A model generated the notes under the pieces. It had not been told where the DNA came from, made no database searches, and saw only the letters and a program-made list of their open reading frames with translations. DNA of 64,000 nt from Micromonospora sp. MP36 (GTDB lineage Bacteria; Actinomycetota; Actinomycetes; Mycobacteriales; Micromonosporaceae). Positions 15,771 to 24,481 of the stretch are shown one piece after another; the stretch's first letter is position 1, and each line of letters opens with the position of its first letter. The stretch is from positions 1-64,000 of the forward strand of contig NZ_VSFA01000004.1 of NCBI RefSeq assembly GCF_008119785.1. The letters run 5' to 3'. A program made the position numbers and the translations under genes.

Positions 15771-17035
15771 GCCGGCTCTCCCTTCGCGGCGACGAGTTCG
15801 ACGTCGGGCTGCGCCGGGATGGCCGCCTTCTCCACTGCCGCGACACTCTCCGGTGTCGCGCTGGCCAGGGCGCTGAGCAGGGTGATCCGGGGGATCACCC
15901 CGGCCAGCCGGCCCCGGTCGTCCAGGACGGCCACCGGGTGCTGGCTCTCCGCGCAGTCGGCGAACAGGTCCGCCACCGCCGTGTCCGCGGTGACCGTGCG
16001 GACCCGCTCGGTCGACACGTACCCGTCGAGGTTCGGGTGGCCCTCGCGCAGCGCCCGCAGCACCTCGTCCTCGGTGACCGTGCCGAGGAACCGCTTCATC
16101 GGCCCGGTCACGTAGACCACCGAGGTCTGGCTCTCCCGCAGCGCCTTGGCGGCCACCCGGGGGCCGGCGTTGACGTCCAGCACGTGGTGCGGCTTCTCCA
16201 TCACCGACGCGGCGGTCAGGATCCGGGTCCGGTCGACGTCGGCGACGAACTGCGCCACGTACCCGTTGGCCGGGTCGGTGAGGATCTCCTCGGCGGTGCC
16301 GATCTGGACGATCCGGCCGTCCCGCATGACGGCGATCCGGTCGCCGAGCCGCATGGCCTCGTTGAGGTCGTGGGTGATGAAGATGATGGTCTTGCCCAGC
16401 TCGGCCTGGAGTTCCAGGAGTTGGTCCTGGATCTCCCGGCGGATGAGCGGGTCCAGCGCCGAGAACGCCTCGTCCATCAGCAGGATGTCGGTGCCGGCCG
16501 CGAGCGCGCGGGCCAACCCGACCCGCTGCCGCATGCCGCCGGAGAGGTCGTGGGGCAGGTTGTCCGCCCACTCCTCGAGCCCGACCATGCGCAGCGCGTC
16601 CAGGGCGCGTTCGCGCCGCTCGGCCTTGGGCAGGCCGGCGACCTCCAGCGCGTAGCCCGCGTTCTCCAGCACCGTCCGGTGTGGCATCAGCGCGAAGTGC
16701 TGGAAGACCATGCTGATCTTCTCCCGCCGCAGCTTGCGCAGCGCGGCGGGCTTGAGCGTGGTCAGTTCGACCCCGTCGACCTGCACGCTGCCCCGGGTCG
16801 GCCGGAGCAGGCCGTTGAGCATCCGGATGAGGGTGGACTTGCCCGAGCCGGAGAGGCCCATCACGACGAAGATCTCGCCGGGGCGGACCTCGAAGTTCGC
16901 GTCGATCACGGCGGCCGTGGCCGGCAGGCCGGCCAGCGCCTCGGCGCGCGGGGCGCCGCTCGCGAGGCGCCTCATCGCCTCGTCAGTTCGACTGCCGAAT
17001 ATCTTGTAGAGCGACTTCACTGCGAGTGCGGGCAC
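15767..17035 (-). CDS. Glycine betaine/proline-type ABC ATPase with CBS pair
   Basis: A 422-residue ProV/OpuAA-type subunit. Walker A GLSGSGKST is near 60, Q-loop VFQHFALMPHRT, signature LSGGMRQRVGLARAL near 168, Walker B ILLMDEAFSALD near 190, switch His in FITHDLNEAM. After about 280 a tandem CBS region follows (VVYVTGPMKRFLGTVTEDEVL; HPVAVLDDRGRLAGVIPRITLL). In OpuA-type systems the CBS pair senses ionic strength. The start is GTG at 17035, preceded by GGAGAGGGG. It is the first gene of the three-gene operon. Confidence 0.94.
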   Translation of the reverse strand: MPALAVKSLYKIFGSRTDEAMRRLASGAPRAEALAGLPATAAVIDANFEVRPGEIFVVMGLSGSGKSTLIRMLNGLLRPTRGSVQVDGVELTTLKPAALRKLRREKISMVFQHFALMPHRTVLENAGYALEVAGLPKAERRERALDALRMVGLEEWADNLPHDLSGGMRQRVGLARALAAGTDILLMDEAFSALDPLIRREIQDQLLELQAELGKTIIFITHDLNEAMRLGDRIAVMRDGRIVQIGTAEEILTDPANGYVAQFVADVDRTRILTAASVMEKPHHVLDVNAGPRVAAKALRESQTSVVYVTGPMKRFLGTVTEDEVLRALREGHPNLDGYVSTERVRTVTADTAVADLFADCAESQHPVAVLDDRGRLAGVIPRITLLSALASATPESVAAVEKAAIPAQPDVELVAAKGEPA

Positions 17036-17370
17036 GATCCCCTCTCCGATGGAAACCGCTGGCGCGTCGCACCATCGGTAGCCATCTTCGCGTCTCGTCC
17101 GTCGATATCAACATCGGTCACATTCCGCAGGCCGTAGGGGCCGGCCCGGAAACTTACCGACGTCATCGGCGGGAATCCAGTCGCAACCGGGGGGGCTGTG
17201 GAATTAACCACAAAAACTGGTGCCCTCGACACCGTCAAATTCGGTCGTCCGTACGCACCGAGGACGTGCCTCCATCGCCGGGAAGCCGGGCCGATTAGAC
17301 CACGTATGGGGCCTTTGTGCCGCCAGCGAGGGTGCCGGATGATGGCGGTCCGCTGCCGCCGTTCGTCCCC
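17036..17370. other. Upstream region of the betaine importer operon
   Basis: No gene is supported. Composition is more AT-rich than the flanks, with short frames only. It should hold the minus-strand promoter of the importer operon; no clean -35/-10 pair is certain. Confidence 0.4.
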
Positions 17371-17437
17371 GAATATGACAACGGCGATAGAGAACTGTCA
17401 TGTGTTCGTGATTCTCTGTCATGTGACCGTCATATTT
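17371..17437. promoter_or_regulatory. TGTCAT repeat cluster, possible operator array
   Basis: CTGTCATGTG occurs twice (17395-17404 and 17416-17425) with a 21-bp period. The pair is framed by AATATGAC (17372-17379) and its complement GTCATATT (17429-17436). Four related half-sites lie within 67 bp, about 340 bp upstream of the importer operon. A binding array is inferred. Confidence 0.45.
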
Positions 17438-17601
17438 CGGCCGGCGCTTCCGGCTCGTCGGGCGGGGCGGTTCCGCAAATCAGGTGTGGTCGTCTCGCGG
17501 AAATCGTCGAACGGATCGGTGGGGCCGCGGAAGAAGCCGACGCCGTAGACAAGCGATGCGGCTCTTCGCGCGAGGTCGTGCCGAAGCTCGGCTGACGCGT
17601 C

Positions 17602-17632
17602 GGGGCCGGCCGCCGAATCGGCGGCCGGCCCC
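17602..17632 (-). terminator. Terminator of the acyl-CoA dehydrogenase-like gene
   Basis: Perfect 14-nt arms GGGGCCGGCCGCCG (17602-17615) and its complement (17619-17632) around an AAT loop, 42 bp past the stop. Confidence 0.75.
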
Positions 17633-17673
17633 GCGCGGGCCGGCGGACCCCTCCACCCACCGGCCCGGGAAGG

Positions 17674-18837
17674 TCAGTACGCCAGTGCCACCGGCCGGCC
17701 CAGCAGCCGGGCCCCGTTGTTGCCCAGCCAGCCCTCCGCGGCCGCCGCGTGCTGCGCGAAGGTGTGGATGTCCCGGAACCGGCGCTGGATCGGGGAGGAG
17801 TCCCGAGCGGCGCCGCCGCCGGCCGCCCGGTAGCAGGTGTCCACGGCGGCGATCGCCTGCTCGGTCACCCAGGGCAGCGACGCGGAGATGGTCGGGTGCA
17901 GGGCGGCGATCCGCCCCGGGTCCTCGGCGCAGGCCGCCCAGAGGTCGTCGGCGAGCGCGGCCAGCAGGGCCCGCGCCGCGCGGACGTTCAGGTCGGCCCG
18001 ACCGAGCTGGACCCGGAACGCGGGCGAGTCGGCGAGCGGCTGCCGGGCGTAGAGGCGCTGCCGGCCGTCGCCGAGCAGCGCGGTCATGTCGTCCAGCGCC
18101 CCCTGCGCGATGCCGACCGCGACCGCGCCCAGGTGCAGCACGAAGTGCACCAGCGGCGCCACGAACCCCGGCCCGGGCACGCACGGCGTGCCGGTGAACA
18201 GGTCGAAGCTCTCCTCCGCCGGGCAGAACGCCGACTCGACCAGCACGTCGTGGCTGCCGGTGCCGCGCAGGCCGAGCACGTGCCAGGTGTCCACCACGGT
18301 CACCCGGTCGGCCGCGAAGAGCATCGAGCGGGTCTCCGGCGGCTGCCCGTCCACCCCGGGCAGCGGCTGGCCGTCCGCGGTGACCAGGCAGTTGCCGAAG
18401 ATCCAGTCGGCGTGCCGGCAGCCGCTGGCGAACCCCCACCGCCCGCTCACCTGGAACCCGCCGTCGGCCAGCTCGGCCCGGCCCTGCGGCGCGAAACCGC
18501 CGGCCACCACCACGTCCGGGCCGGCGGCGTAGAGCTTGTCGAACCGGTCGCGGGAGAGCATCGCCAGCAGGTGCGGGGTCTCCGCGCCGATCATCACGGT
18601 CCAGCCGGTCGAGCCGTCCGCCCGGGCCAGGGTCTCCAGCACCGCCATCCCGGTGCGCAGGTCCACCTCGTACCCGCCGTGGCTGCGGGGCACGAACATC
18701 CGGAAGCAGCCGGCCGCGCGGAGCCGGTCGAGCAGGTCGGCGGGCAGCTCCCGGGTCCGCTCGATCTCCTCGGCCCGGGCGGTCAGCTCCGGCGCCAGCT
18801 CGCGTACGGCGGTCAGCAGGTCGTGGCGGTGGTCCAT
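17674..18837 (-). CDS. Acyl-CoA dehydrogenase-fold flavin-dependent oxidoreductase/hydroxylase
   Basis: A 387-residue protein with the three-part acyl-CoA dehydrogenase fold: an all-helical N-terminus, a beta domain with WTVMIGAETPHLL and GFQVSGRWGFASGCRHADW, and a C-terminal helical bundle. G-R-W-x-F-x-S-G-x3-A-x-W is typical of the HsaA/HpaB-like two-component flavin monooxygenase branch rather than true dehydrogenases, since no catalytic Glu motif is evident. It would then need a separate flavin reductase, which is not adjacent. The ATG at 18837 follows GGAGGCC. The gene is monocistronic. Confidence 0.8.
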   Translation of the reverse strand: MDHRHDLLTAVRELAPELTARAEEIERTRELPADLLDRLRAAGCFRMFVPRSHGGYEVDLRTGMAVLETLARADGSTGWTVMIGAETPHLLAMLSRDRFDKLYAAGPDVVVAGGFAPQGRAELADGGFQVSGRWGFASGCRHADWIFGNCLVTADGQPLPGVDGQPPETRSMLFAADRVTVVDTWHVLGLRGTGSHDVLVESAFCPAEESFDLFTGTPCVPGPGFVAPLVHFVLHLGAVAVGIAQGALDDMTALLGDGRQRLYARQPLADSPAFRVQLGRADLNVRAARALLAALADDLWAACAEDPGRIAALHPTISASLPWVTEQAIAAVDTCYRAAGGGAARDSSPIQRRFRDIHTFAQHAAAAEGWLGNNGARLLGRPVALAY

Positions 18838-19053
18838 GGCGGCCTCCTCGTCGGTGTGGCGGGTCCACCGTGGCGCGTCCACCGTCCCGGCCGCCAGGGA
18901 CACCCGTACCGATCGGACGGGACATCGCGGTGCCCCGGGCCGGCCGGGAAACCGCCCGGCCGGTCGGGACACCGTGGCCCATGCGCCCGGGACGCCGGGC
19001 CCGCCACGCTTCGCCTGCGGCGACCCGCCGTGCCCCCGACCTGAGGAGGAACC

Positions 19054-19740
19054 ATGACCAGCGCCACGCTCGACGCCACCGCCACCCCGACCGCCACCGG
19101 CCGTCCCCGCCGGGGCTGGGCGGTCGCCGGGGCCGTCGCCGGGCTCACCGGCATCGCGATCTTCCAGTTCGGTCCGCAACTGGCCAACGTGGACACGTCG
19201 CTGCTCGCCGACAACGCGCGTTTGGCGGCCGCGATGGACGGCAAGGAGGCGTACGTCTGGGTCTTCCAGGTGCTGACCGGGCTGGCCGCCGGCTGCCTGG
19301 CGGTGTTCGCGGCCGGGCTGCGGCGGCGGCTGGCCGCCCGCGAGCCGGCCGGCGGGCTGCTGCCCGACGTGGCGGCCGCCGGCCTGCTGCTCACCGCGGC
19401 GCTGCTGCTGGTCGGCGGCGGGGTGTCCACCGAGCTGTACTGGGACCTGCTGCACCTGGCCGAGACCGACGCCGACACGGTCGCGACGCTGGCCACCGGC
19501 TACAACACCTTCCCGTGGGTCTGGGCGGGGGCGGGCCTCAGCGCCGGCGCGGTGGCGGTCGCCGGGCTGCGCCGCCGGTCGGTGAGCCGGTGGCTGGCAG
19601 TGTTCAGCCTGCTGATGACCCTGCTGGTGGTCGTCACCCAGGCGGTGCCGCTGCAGTACCTGGCGCTGGCTCCCGCGGCGCTCTGGGCCACTGTCGCCGG
19701 ACTGACATTCGCGCTGGAGCGCCGGGGTCTCGGCAACTGA
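19054..19740 (+). CDS. Integral membrane protein, about six helices
   Basis: A 228-residue membrane protein, unrecognised but resembling DUF4386-type proteins. Hydrophobic segments lie near 23-43, 68-88, 103-123, 150-168, 178-195 and 200-220. A loop of about 25 residues (FGPQLANVDTSLLADNARL) follows helix 1. The ATG at 19054 has the strong site GAGGAGG. It sits 24 bp upstream of a histidine kinase gene and may share its transcript. Confidence 0.7.
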   Translation: MTSATLDATATPTATGRPRRGWAVAGAVAGLTGIAIFQFGPQLANVDTSLLADNARLAAAMDGKEAYVWVFQVLTGLAAGCLAVFAAGLRRRLAAREPAGGLLPDVAAAGLLLTAALLLVGGGVSTELYWDLLHLAETDADTVATLATGYNTFPWVWAGAGLSAGAVAVAGLRRRSVSRWLAVFSLLMTLLVVVTQAVPLQYLALAPAALWATVAGLTFALERRGLGN

Positions 19741-19764
19741 CCCGGCGACTGTCAGGATCAGCGC

Positions 19765-21924
19765 ATGCCCGCCGCGCCGACGACGACACCACGGGGCGGC
19801 GACCGGCGCCATCCGGTCGCCGCCCGGCTGGTCGCCGTCGGCTGCGCGCTCCTGCTCACCGGTACGGCCGTCTGCTGGGTCCTCGCCCGCCGGCCGTGGG
19901 GCCTGTCCCAGCTCTACTTCCTGGTCGACTTCACCGACTGCGCGGTGTACGGCACGGTCGCCTGGCTGGTGCTGCTGCGGCGCGGTCATCCCGTCGCCTG
20001 GCTGCTCGCCGCGACCGGCGTGGGCGGCGGGTTCTCCGCGTTGAGCGCGCAGTACGTGGACCTGCTCGCGGTACGGCCCGGCCTGCCGGCCCCGGTGCTG
20101 CTCACCTCCGCCCGCGACTGGGCCTGGGTGCCGGGGATGCTCTCGCTCATCACGGTGGTGCCCTGGCTGGTCCGGGAGGGGCGACTGCCCGTGCCGGCCC
20201 GGCTCGCCGTGACCGCCGGCGCGCTGGTGACCGCCGGGATCGAGCTGTTCCACCTGACCTGGCCCGGCCAGCCGGGCCGGCCCTCCGGCGCGCTGCCGCT
20301 CGCCGTGCCGGGCTGGGCGGACGTGGTGGACACCGGGGACCTGCTGCTGTTCCGGGCGGTGCCGGTGCTCGGGCTGCTCGCCGCCGCCGGCCTGGTCCGC
20401 CGGTGGCGTAGCGGGCCGCCGGCCGAGCGGGTCGGGCTGGGCTGGCTGGCCGTCGGCACCATGCTGCTCGCGGTGAGCTTCGCCCCGCTGGGCTTCCCCG
20501 GCTGGGCCGGGTACGTCCCGGACTGGCTCGCCCCGACCGCCATGCTCGCCTCCCAGGCGTTCTTCCCGGCCGCGGTGCTGGCCGTGGTGCTCCGGCAGCG
20601 GCTGTGGGGGATCGAGATCGCCGTCCGCCGCACCCTGGTCTGGTTCCTGCTCACCTTCCTGCTGGTGACCGCGTACGTGGTGGGGGTGAGCGTGCTCGAC
20701 GAGCTGCTGCCGGCCACTCCCGCGGTGCCAGGGGTGCTGGTCACCGCGCTGGTGGCGGTGGGCATGCAGCCCGCGCGGGCCCGGGTGCAGCGCGGCGTCG
20801 ACCGGCTGATCCACGGCGAGGCGGTGGAGCCGCTCGGCGTGGTACGCGGCGTCGGGCACCGGATCAGCGCGTCCGCGGACCCGGCCGACGTGCTCACCGG
20901 AGTGGCGCAGAGCCTGACCGACCTGCTCCGCCTCGGCGCCTGTGCGATCGAGGTGGACGGCCCGGAGCCGTACGCCGCGGGCGGAGTGTCCGCCGGGCCG
21001 GTCGGCGCGCCGCTGGTGCTGCCGCTGCGCCGGGGCGGGACCGAGATCGGCCGGCTGGTCGCGTGGGCCCGGGCGGGGGAACGGCTGGACGGGCGTACCC
21101 GGTCGGCGCTGGTCGACCTGGTGCCGGTGGTCGCGTCGGCGGCCAGCCTGGCCGCCACCAGCCGGGCGCTGGCCGCCTCCCGGGCCCGGCTGGCCGAGGC
21201 GCGCGAGGAGGAACGGCGCAAGCTGCGGCGAGACCTGCACGACGGGCTCGGCCCGGCGCTGGCCGGGGTGGCGTTGGGTCTGCAGGCGACCCGTAACCTG
21301 CTCACCGTGGATCCCGAGGCGGCCGGCCGGTTGCTGGACCGGCTGCGCGACGAGGTCGACCAGCGCGTCGAGCACGTCCGGGACCTGGCCCGGGGGCTGC
21401 TTCCGCCGGTGTTGGGCGAGCGTGGCCTCGCCCCGGCCCTGCACGAGCTGGCCCAGCGGTACGCGGGCTCGGGGCTGGCCGTCCAGGTGCTGGCCGCGCC
21501 GCTGCCGCTGCCCGAGCCGGTGGCGACCGCGATCTACGGCATCGTCTCCGAGGCGGTCCGGAACGTGCACCGGCACTCCGGCGCGGCGAGCTGCCGGGTG
21601 CGCGTCGACCGGGAAGCCGCCGGGCTCAGCGTGCGGGTCGAGGACGAGGGGCGGGGGGTGGCGCCGGGGACGCCGGACGGGATCGGGATGCGCTCGATGC
21701 GGGAACGGGCCGAGGGGATCGGCGGGGTCTGCGTCGTCGCGCCGAGGGAGGGGGGTGGCACCACCGTGCTCGTCCGGGTGCCGGCCGCGCGGCTGTCGGC
21801 GTACGCGTCGGAGCGCGCGGCGCCGACGGCGGACGCTGCGGGGCCCGACCCCGCCGCCTCCGGCGACCCGGCCTGGTCCGACGCCGGCTCGGGGGCGGTA
21901 CGGGCGGCGGCGGTGGAGCCGTGA
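19765..21924 (+). CDS. Sensor histidine kinase, NarL/DesK type
   Basis: A 719-residue membrane kinase. The first 350 residues hold 8-10 hydrophobic helices. A GAF-like stretch follows (about 370-460: ADVLTGVAQSLTDLL ... LPLRRGGTEIGRLVAW). The dimerisation and phosphoacceptor helix is HisKA_3 type, RRKLRRDLHDGLGPALAG, with the His near 494. The HATPase domain contains EAVRNVHRHSGA and a G-rich loop (PDGIGMRSMRERAEGIGG). An Ala/Pro-rich tail ends the protein. It overlaps its response regulator by 4 bp (GTGA). The signal is unknown. Confidence 0.93.
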   Translation: MPAAPTTTPRGGDRRHPVAARLVAVGCALLLTGTAVCWVLARRPWGLSQLYFLVDFTDCAVYGTVAWLVLLRRGHPVAWLLAATGVGGGFSALSAQYVDLLAVRPGLPAPVLLTSARDWAWVPGMLSLITVVPWLVREGRLPVPARLAVTAGALVTAGIELFHLTWPGQPGRPSGALPLAVPGWADVVDTGDLLLFRAVPVLGLLAAAGLVRRWRSGPPAERVGLGWLAVGTMLLAVSFAPLGFPGWAGYVPDWLAPTAMLASQAFFPAAVLAVVLRQRLWGIEIAVRRTLVWFLLTFLLVTAYVVGVSVLDELLPATPAVPGVLVTALVAVGMQPARARVQRGVDRLIHGEAVEPLGVVRGVGHRISASADPADVLTGVAQSLTDLLRLGACAIEVDGPEPYAAGGVSAGPVGAPLVLPLRRGGTEIGRLVAWARAGERLDGRTRSALVDLVPVVASAASLAATSRALAASRARLAEAREEERRKLRRDLHDGLGPALAGVALGLQATRNLLTVDPEAAGRLLDRLRDEVDQRVEHVRDLARGLLPPVLGERGLAPALHELAQRYAGSGLAVQVLAAPLPLPEPVATAIYGIVSEAVRNVHRHSGAASCRVRVDREAAGLSVRVEDEGRGVAPGTPDGIGMRSMRERAEGIGGVCVVAPREGGGTTVLVRVPAARLSAYASERAAPTADAAGPDPAASGDPAWSDAGSGAVRAAAVEP

Positions 21925-22574
21925 CCGAGCCGACGATCCGGGTCGCGGTGGTGGACGACCACCCGGTCTTCCGGCTGGGCATGACCGCGCTGCTCGCCTC
22001 GACGGCCGGGCTGGCGGTGGTCGGCGAGGCCGCCGACGCGGACGGCGCGCTCCGCGTCGCCGACCAGCAGCGACCGGACGTGATCATCATGGACCTGCAC
22101 CTGGGCGGCCGGTCCGGGGTGGCGGCGACCCGGGAGATCGTCGCCCGGCACCCGGGCATCGGGGTGCTGGTGGTGACCATGCTGGACGACGACGACTGGG
22201 TCTTCGCGGCGCTGCGCGCGGGTGCCCGGGGCTATCTGCTCAAGGGCGCGGCGCCGGCCGAGGTGGAGCGGGCGGTCCGAGCGGTCGCCAACGGCGAGGT
22301 ACTGCTCGGCCCGGTGATCGCGAGCCGGGCGGTGAGCTACCTGTCCGGGGCCCGGGCGTCCGGGTCCGCGCCGTTTCCCGAGCTGACCGACCGGGAGCGC
22401 GAGGTGCTCGACCTGGTCGCCCAGGGGTTGAGCAACGTGGTCATCGCCCGCCGGCTGACGCTCAGCCCGAAGACCGTCCGCAACCACCTGTCCAACGTGC
22501 TCGCCAAGCTTCAGGTGGCCGATCGCGGCCAGGCCATCGTCCGGGCCCGGGAGGCCGGTCTCGGTCAGCCCTGA
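21921..22574 (+). CDS. LuxR/NarL-type response regulator
   Basis: A 217-residue two-component regulator. The receiver domain has acidic VDDHP near the start, phosphoacceptor Asp in IIMDLHLGG (about 55) and Lys in GYLLKGAAP (about 108). The C-terminal LuxR HTH contains ELTDREREVLDLVAQGLSN and LTLSPKTVRNHLSNVL. The GTG at 21921 overlaps the kinase stop. Its 3' end overlaps the convergent TetR gene by 10 bp. Confidence 0.94.
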   Translation: MTEPTIRVAVVDDHPVFRLGMTALLASTAGLAVVGEAADADGALRVADQQRPDVIIMDLHLGGRSGVAATREIVARHPGIGVLVVTMLDDDDWVFAALRAGARGYLLKGAAPAEVERAVRAVANGEVLLGPVIASRAVSYLSGARASGSAPFPELTDREREVLDLVAQGLSNVVIARRLTLSPKTVRNHLSNVLAKLQVADRGQAIVRAREAGLGQP

Positions 22575-23152
22575 CCGGCGCGGAACTCGTCGGCGACGGC
22601 CCGCAGGGCCCGGGTCAGCTCCGCCGCCGACGGTGCCGCCGCCGGGTCGACCAGCCACTGGGCGGCCAGGCCGCCGAGCAGCGCCTGGTGGAACGCGCCG
22701 AGCGCGAGCGCGGTCGGCTCGTCGGCGGCCGGGTCGATCCGGTGGAAGACCTCGGCGAGGCCGAGCCGGGCCTGCCGGTTGGCGGCGGCGAACGCCTCCC
22801 GCAGTTCGGGTACGCGGTCCAGCTGCGCGATCAGCTCGAACTGGATGGCCCAGAGCCGGGGTAGCCGGGCGAAGGATTCGAGGATCCGCTCCCAGGCCGC
22901 CTCGAACCGCTGGGCGGGGGTGGCCGTCGGGCCGGCGTCCTCTGCGAGGGCGCGGCCCAGCTCCTCACCCCACTCCGCCATCGCCTCGATCAGCGCCTCG
23001 TTGAGCAGGGCCTTCGTGGTGCGGAAGTGGTAGCCGATGGCGGCCAGGCTGGTGCCGGCCGCGGTGGCGACGTCCCGGGCCGTGGTGGCCGTGTACCCCT
23101 TCTCGATCAGGCAGCGCTTGGCGCCGGCGAGCAGGTCCTCCCGATTTCCCAT
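22565..23152 (-). CDS. TetR-family repressor
   Basis: A 195-residue regulator. The HTH is at about 5-50 (DLLAGAKRCLIEKGY, TTARDVATAAGTSLAAIGYHF). The ligand domain is helical with a TetR_C-like end (FHQALLGGLAAQWLVDP). The ATG at 23152 was chosen because the in-frame ATG at 23194 lies inside the palindromic operator. It is divergent from the flavin monooxygenase at 23224, the likely target. Confidence 0.92.
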   Translation of the reverse strand: MGNREDLLAGAKRCLIEKGYTATTARDVATAAGTSLAAIGYHFRTTKALLNEALIEAMAEWGEELGRALAEDAGPTATPAQRFEAAWERILESFARLPRLWAIQFELIAQLDRVPELREAFAAANRQARLGLAEVFHRIDPAADEPTALALGAFHQALLGGLAAQWLVDPAAAPSAAELTRALRAVADEFRAGQG

Positions 23153-23191
23153 GCCGACAGCGTAGCGGATTTCTTGGACAGGCGTCTTGCA

Positions 23192-23218
23192 CAACTGTCT
23201 AACACGCTTGTACAGTTG
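23192..23218. promoter_or_regulatory. Palindromic operator between TetR and monooxygenase genes
   Basis: CAACTGT (23192-23198) and ACAGTTG (23212-23218), 7-bp arms with a 13-bp spacer, end 5 bp before the monooxygenase ATG. That gene would thus be leaderless or nearly so, and TetR binding would block transcription. Confidence 0.6.
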
Positions 23219-23223
23219 CTGGC

Positions 23224-24429
23224 ATGACCAATGTGCTGATCTCCGGGGCCGGTGTCGCCGGCCCCGCGCTGGCCTGGTGGCTGCGCCGTCACGGCTTCCG
23301 TCCGACCGTCGTCGAGCGGGCCCCGATGCTCCGCGCCGGGGGCTACAAGGTGGACATCCGGGGCGCTGCCCTGGACGTCATCGACCGGATGGGGATGGGG
23401 CACGAGGTGCGGCGGCACGACACCGGCATGCGGCTGGCCCGCTTCGTGGACTCGTCCGGCCGACAGCTCGCCACCATGGACGCCGCGCTCTTCGGCGGCC
23501 GGGAGGGGGACGACGTCGAGGTCATGCGCGGCGACCTGGCCCGCATCCTGGTCGACGCCACCGGCGACGTGGACTACCTCTTCGACGACTCGATCGTCGC
23601 GCTGGATCAGCGGGCCGACGGGGTGGAGGTCGCCTTCGAGCGGGCGCCGAACCGCCGCTTCGACCTGGTGATCGGCGCCGACGGGCTGCACTCGACGGTG
23701 CGGCGGCTGGCCTTCGGCCCCGGCTCGGCCCACCTGCGCCCGCTCGGGCACCACATCGCGATCTTCACGGTGCCCGCCGAGTACGGCGAGGAGTGCGTCG
23801 AACTGATGCACCCCGCCCCGGGGCGGACGGTCGGCGTCTACCGGACCGCCGGCGCGCCGGACGCGCGGGCCCTCTTCCTCTTCCCGTCACCCGCCGAGGA
23901 GCCCGACCGCCGGGACGTCGCCGCGCAGCGGGCGGCGCTGGCCCGGGCGTACGCCGGGGCCAGCTGGCGGGTGCCGGACCTGCTCGCCGCGATGGACGAT
24001 GCGCCGGACTTCTACTTCGACGCGATGAGCCAGGTGCGGATGGACCGCTGGTCGACCGGGCGGATCGGGCTGGTCGGCGACGCCGGCTACGGCGCCTCGC
24101 CGGCGTCCGGGCAGGGCACCAGCCTGAGCCTGGTCGGGGCGTACGTGCTGGCCGCCTCGCTGGCCGAGGCGGGTGGCGACCCCGCCGCCGGGTTCGCGGC
24201 GTACGAGCGGCGGATGCGCCCGTTCGTGGCGGCGAACCAGCAGCTCGCCGAGCGCAACCTGAAGGGCATGGTGCTCGGCTCGGCCGCGCAGATCCGGTTC
24301 CAGACGCTGATGCTGCGGCTCATGCCGCACCTGCCGGGCCGGGAGGGGATGATCCGCCGGGTCACCGAGCCGATCCGCAAGGCGGCCACCGCGATCACCC
24401 TGCCGGACGTCCCGGCCGTCGCGCGCTGA
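23224..24429 (+). CDS. Class A FAD-dependent aromatic monooxygenase
   Basis: A 401-residue flavoprotein hydroxylase, TetX/RebC-like. GxGxxG is VLISGAGVAGPALAWWL at the start, the DG motif is LVIGADGLHSTVRR (about 150), and the GD motif is RIGLVGDAGYGASPASGQGTSLS (about 280). Possible roles are detoxification or tailoring of an aromatic compound. The divergent TetR gene and operator imply induction by the substrate. No resistance phenotype can be asserted from sequence. Confidence 0.9.
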   Translation: MTNVLISGAGVAGPALAWWLRRHGFRPTVVERAPMLRAGGYKVDIRGAALDVIDRMGMGHEVRRHDTGMRLARFVDSSGRQLATMDAALFGGREGDDVEVMRGDLARILVDATGDVDYLFDDSIVALDQRADGVEVAFERAPNRRFDLVIGADGLHSTVRRLAFGPGSAHLRPLGHHIAIFTVPAEYGEECVELMHPAPGRTVGVYRTAGAPDARALFLFPSPAEEPDRRDVAAQRAALARAYAGASWRVPDLLAAMDDAPDFYFDAMSQVRMDRWSTGRIGLVGDAGYGASPASGQGTSLSLVGAYVLAASLAEAGGDPAAGFAAYERRMRPFVAANQQLAERNLKGMVLGSAAQIRFQTLMLRLMPHLPGREGMIRRVTEPIRKAATAITLPDVPAVAR

Positions 24430-24443
24430 GGGCGGCAGGCGGC

Positions 24444-24474
24444 GGCGCGGGGTGGCGGCTCGCCGCCCCGCGCC
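24444..24474. terminator. GC-rich hairpin between convergent genes
   Basis: Arms GGCGCGGGG (24444-24452) and CCCCGCGCC (24466-24474). Confidence 0.55.
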
Positions 24475-24481
24475 GGCCGCG

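Noticed and set aside
18838..21576. N-terminal extension of the acyl-CoA dehydrogenase frame to 1300 codons
   Set aside because: The extra part is antisense to the kinase and membrane-protein genes and reads as repetitive His/Gln/Gly sequence. The true start has a ribosome site at 18837.
17674..24429. Secondary-metabolite gene cluster
   Set aside because: Oxygenases and regulators are present, but no synthase, NRPS, PKS or terpene cyclase gene accompanies them.
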